Position numbers and translations under genes: made by a program. Below, piece after piece: positions 5,113-6,960 of a DNA stretch of 6,960 bases. Below the pieces are notes generated by a model. The model saw nothing but the letters and a program-made list of their open reading frames with translations, was not told the origin of the DNA and did no database searches. Within the stretch, counting starts at the first letter, position 1. Each line of letters begins with the position of its first letter. The stretch comes from VRUE01 sp035605695 (GTDB lineage Bacteria > Actinomycetota > Thermoleophilia > Solirubrobacterales > 70-9), in contig DATNGZ010000021.1 of assembly GCA_035605695.1 (NCBI GenBank), forward strand, positions 1 through 6,960, written 5' to 3'.

Positions 5113-6561
5113 ATGAGTCAGGAGCTGTTTGAGCACTATCTGCGTGATGCCAGCCGTCTGGGCCCGGTTGAGGACGGGGCATTCACGGGTGCGGCGGGAG
5201 GAGCCGCCTGTGGCGACCTTTCGCGGGTTTCGCTCACGATCGAGGATGAGAGGGTCGCGCGCGTAACGTTTGACGCTGAGGGATGCGGGGCCACTCGGGC
5301 GGCGACTGCGGCGGTGGCCGAGATGGTTGATCGGAAGCCGGTGCTCGAGGTAGCTCGGATCGGAATCGACGAGGTCGATGAGGCGATCGGGGGGTTGATG
5401 CCGGCCAAGCGGCACGCGGCGCAGCTTGCCGCCGACGCGCTGCACCGCGCGCTAGCTCGGGCGGCTGCATCGGCCGAGCAGTTGGCGACGCCGGATCGCA
5501 CGCGAGTGCTGGTCGCGATGTCGGGTGGTGTCGACAGTGCTGTCGCCGCGCTCTTGGAGCGCGAGCAGGGAGCGGAGGTCGTCGGTGTGACGCTGAAGCT
5601 TTGGGCCGACCCCGAGACAGACGGCGCCAAGGCGTGCTGCTCTCCCGAGGCGGTCCTGGGTGCTCGGGCGCTCGCCCTCTCGCTTGGAATCCCGCACCTG
5701 ACCCTGGACTTGGAGGAGCAGTTCCGCCGCCGCGTTGTCGCCGAGTTCGTCTCGGGCTACGCCGCCGGCAGCACGCCGAACCCCTGCATTGCCTGCAACG
5801 GCGAGGTGCGGATCGCGGCGATGGTCGACCTGGCGACGCGGCTCGGTGCCACCCACCTCGTCACCGGCCACTACGCGCGGATCGTCGAGGACACTGACGG
5901 GCCGTTGCTGGCCGCTGCCTCGGACGAGAACAAGGACCAGAGCTACATGCTGGCGGCGCTACCACCCGCCATCCTCGAGCGGGTGCGCTTCCCGCTGACC
6001 GAGCTGACCAAGCCCGAAGTGCGCGAGATTGCCGCCCGCCACAAGCTCGCGGTTGCGAAAAAGCCCGAGAGCCAGGACCTCTGCTTCCTCTCCGGCCAAG
6101 GCAAGTCGGACTTTCTCCGCCGTCACGGCGGCTTGCGCGAGCGTGAGGGCGACTTGCTCGATCGCGCCGGCAAGGCGATCGGCCGCCATCGCGGCCACCA
6201 CAACTTCACCGTCGGCCAGCGGCGCGGGATCGGCGGCGGCGCCAAGGAGCCGCTCTACGTGCTCTCGACCAACGCGGTCGCAAACACGGTCACGGTCGGC
6301 CCGCGGCGCGAGCTGATGGCGCGCACGGTGCAGCTCCACAACGCAGTCCTGCACCGCGCCGGGGGCAGCATCGACGCGGTGCGCCTGCGCTATCGCTCGC
6401 AGCCCGTGCCGGCCGCCGTCTCGGCGACGGATACCGGCTCGCACGCCAAGCTCGAGGTTGCCCTGGGCGAGGACTTCGCCGGTGTCTCGCCGGGCCAGAC
6501 CGCCGTGCTGCTCGCCGGCGAGGCGATCGTCGGCCACGGCACGATCGCGGCCGCGTCCTGA
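5113..6561 (+). CDS. mnmA: tRNA-U34 2-thiouridylase MnmA with N-terminal NifU/IscU-like domain
   Basis: MnmA adenylates U34 in the anticodon of tRNA-Lys, -Glu and -Gln and replaces O2 with sulfur. Standard MnmA is about 360-370 residues; this product has 482. Residues 1-118 are an added NifU/IscU-like domain: F-E-H-Y near the start, A-C-G-D (Cys33, Asp35), E-G-C-G-A (Cys58), and K-R-H-A with His101 but Ala102 where IscU has its third cysteine. After a linker (about 119-130) comes the PP-loop ATPase signature S-G-G-V-D-S (137-142), Cys175-Cys176, N-P-C-I-A-C-N (Cys225, Cys228), T-G-H-Y-A-R (251-256), K-D-Q-S-Y (274-278) and the catalytic Cys324 (Q-D-L-C-F). The MnmA central and beta-barrel domains complete the C-terminus, ending in a normal P-G-Q and G-x-G-T-I. 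The frame is unbroken across the junction and no good internal start precedes the PP-loop. Codon use is A/T-rich up to about codon 196 (20-30%) and native afterwards (6-8%). Enzyme identity is sure; the role of the extra domain is inferred. Confidence 0.95.
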   Translation: MSQELFEHYLRDASRLGPVEDGAFTGAAGGAACGDLSRVSLTIEDERVARVTFDAEGCGATRAATAAVAEMVDRKPVLEVARIGIDEVDEAIGGLMPAKRHAAQLAADALHRALARAAASAEQLATPDRTRVLVAMSGGVDSAVAALLEREQGAEVVGVTLKLWADPETDGAKACCSPEAVLGARALALSLGIPHLTLDLEEQFRRRVVAEFVSGYAAGSTPNPCIACNGEVRIAAMVDLATRLGATHLVTGHYARIVEDTDGPLLAAASDENKDQSYMLAALPPAILERVRFPLTELTKPEVREIAARHKLAVAKKPESQDLCFLSGQGKSDFLRRHGGLREREGDLLDRAGKAIGRHRGHHNFTVGQRRGIGGGAKEPLYVLSTNAVANTVTVGPRRELMARTVQLHNAVLHRAGGSIDAVRLRYRSQPVPAAVSATDTGSHAKLEVALGEDFAGVSPGQTAVLLAGEAIVGHGTIAAAS

Positions 6562-6570
6562 AAAGCTCGC

Positions 6571-6616
6571 CGAGTCCGCCGTTACCCCGGGTTCAAGACG
6601 GGTTTTCGCGGACTCG
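6571..6616. repeat. 9-bp inverted repeat between mnmA and alaS
   Basis: CGAGTCCGC (6571-6579) and GCGGACTCG (6608-6616) are exact reverse complements with a 28-base centre. The centre holds a smaller CCCG/CGGG stem (6586-6589 with 6599-6602) followed by TTTT (6603-6606), which could work as a weak terminator for mnmA. The right arm lies 5 bases before the putative alaS -10 box, so the repeat could also be an operator or a hairpin in a longer transcript. Confidence 0.6.
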
Positions 6617-6620
6617 CGGC

Positions 6621-6626
6621 TAGGCT
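6621..6626 (+). promoter_or_regulatory. Candidate -10 box of a near-leaderless alaS promoter
   Basis: TAGGCT fits TANNNT and ends 7 bases before the alaS ATG at 6634. The bases between it and the ATG (CCCACCC) contain no Shine-Dalgarno sequence, which supports leaderless initiation. No clear -35 box is seen at normal spacing; the right arm of the 9-bp inverted repeat occupies that spacer. Confidence 0.45.
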
Positions 6627-6633
6627 CCCACCC

Positions 6634-6960
6634 ATGAAGGCCAGCGACATCCGCGAGACCTACCTCTCCTTCTTCGAGCAGCGCGGGCACAAGATCGTGC
6701 CTTCGGCCTCGCTGGTGCCCTCTGCCCACGATCCCTCGGTGCTGCTGACGACGGCGGGGATGCAGCCCTTCAAGCCTTACTTCCTCGGCCGCGAAGAGCC
6801 GCCGGCACGCCGCCTCGCTGACGTGCAGAAGTGCTTCCGCACGACCGACATCGAGGAGGTCGGCAACACCGCCCGCCACCTCACCTTCTTCGAGATGCTC
6901 GGCAACTGGAGCTTCGGCGACTACTTCAAGGAGGAGTCGATTCCCTGGGGCTGGGAGCTC
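6634..6960 (+). CDS. alaS: Alanyl-tRNA synthetase (3' partial)
   Basis: The open frame runs from the ATG at 6634 off the window edge, giving 109 residues of a protein normally about 860-900 long. They match the start of the AlaRS class II catalytic domain: I-R-x-x-Y-L-S-F-F near the N-terminus (6-14), H-K-I-V-P-S-A-S-L-V-P (19-29), T-A-G-M-Q-P-F (40-46), and motif 2 with K-C-F-R-T-T-D-I (66-73), V-G-N-T-A-R-H (76-82) and F-F-E-M-L-G-N-W-S-F-G-D-Y-F (85-98). Arg69 aligns with the ATP-contacting Arg69 of the E. coli enzyme. It charges tRNA-Ala; its editing and C-Ala domains would lie beyond the window. The start is the only reasonable one and yields the standard N-terminus. It probably has its own promoter in the 72-base gap after mnmA. 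Confidence 0.97.
   Translation, partial: MKASDIRETYLSFFEQRGHKIVPSASLVPSAHDPSVLLTTAGMQPFKPYFLGREEPPARRLADVQKCFRTTDIEEVGNTARHLTFFEMLGNWSFGDYFKEESIPWGWEL

Noticed and set aside
5506..5520. Internal start that would produce MnmA without the NifU-like domain (GTG 5506, ATG 5518)
   Set aside because: No ribosome site or TANNNT box is suitably placed. The ATG would cut into the first strand of the PP-loop, so the fusion appears to be the real product.
6584..6603. GGTTCAAGA between short CCCG/CGGG arms, resembling a tRNA T-arm before alaS
   Set aside because: The loop and stem lengths do not fit a T-arm (4-bp stem, 9-base loop) and no acceptor, D or anticodon arms surround it. T-box leaders would also need a much longer region.
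5959..6879. Long open frame of 306 codons on the minus strand, opposite mnmA and alaS
   Set aside because: It lies antisense to two clearly conserved genes and its translation has no recognisable motifs. GC-rich coding DNA commonly produces such mirror frames.

Overview
This 6,960-base window is very GC-rich and almost entirely coding on the + strand. It looks like a piece of an actinobacterial chromosome. The pairing of a metallo-beta-lactamase-fold hydrolase with hisS is also seen in Mycobacterium, the start-proximal TANNNT boxes are actinobacterial in style, and GC at third codon positions is above 90% in the core genes. The AbiEi/DUF559 protein and the unusual mnmA make me lean towards a deep lineage such as Thermoleophilia, but that placement is inference.

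Layout from left to right: the 3' part of an MBL-fold hydrolase (2-508); hisS (548-1798); aspS (1795-3591), overlapping hisS by 4 bases; a 96-residue DUF2007-like protein (3588-3878), overlapping aspS by 4 bases; a spacer of about 290 bases with several hairpins (3879-4170); a lone AbiEi-type winged-helix plus DUF559 nuclease-like protein (4171-5088); an mnmA with an extra N-terminal NifU/IscU-like domain (5113-6561); a 72-base spacer with a 9-bp inverted repeat; and the 5' end of alaS (6634 to the window edge).

Most of the window serves tRNA charging and modification: HisRS, AspRS (with a signature of the non-discriminating type) and AlaRS, all class II, plus the enzyme that 2-thiolates U34 of tRNA. 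The order hisS-aspS-...-mnmA-...-alaS is an old arrangement, also seen in Bacillus subtilis. There the cysteine desulfurase YrvO lies just before mnmA. Here no desulfurase is present in the interval, and the mnmA product instead carries its own scaffold-like domain.

The most interesting features are linked. First, the NifU-like/MnmA fusion keeps two of the three IscU cysteines, the Asp and the His, but has Ala in place of the third cysteine, and its MnmA part has a Cys-x-x-Cys plus a distal Cys. Second, a stretch of unusual codon use (20-30% A/T-ending codons against 6-10% around it) runs from about 3,880 to about 5,700. It covers the AbiEi/DUF559 gene and the first 196 or so codons of mnmA, and ends inside the PP-loop domain rather than at a gene or domain boundary.
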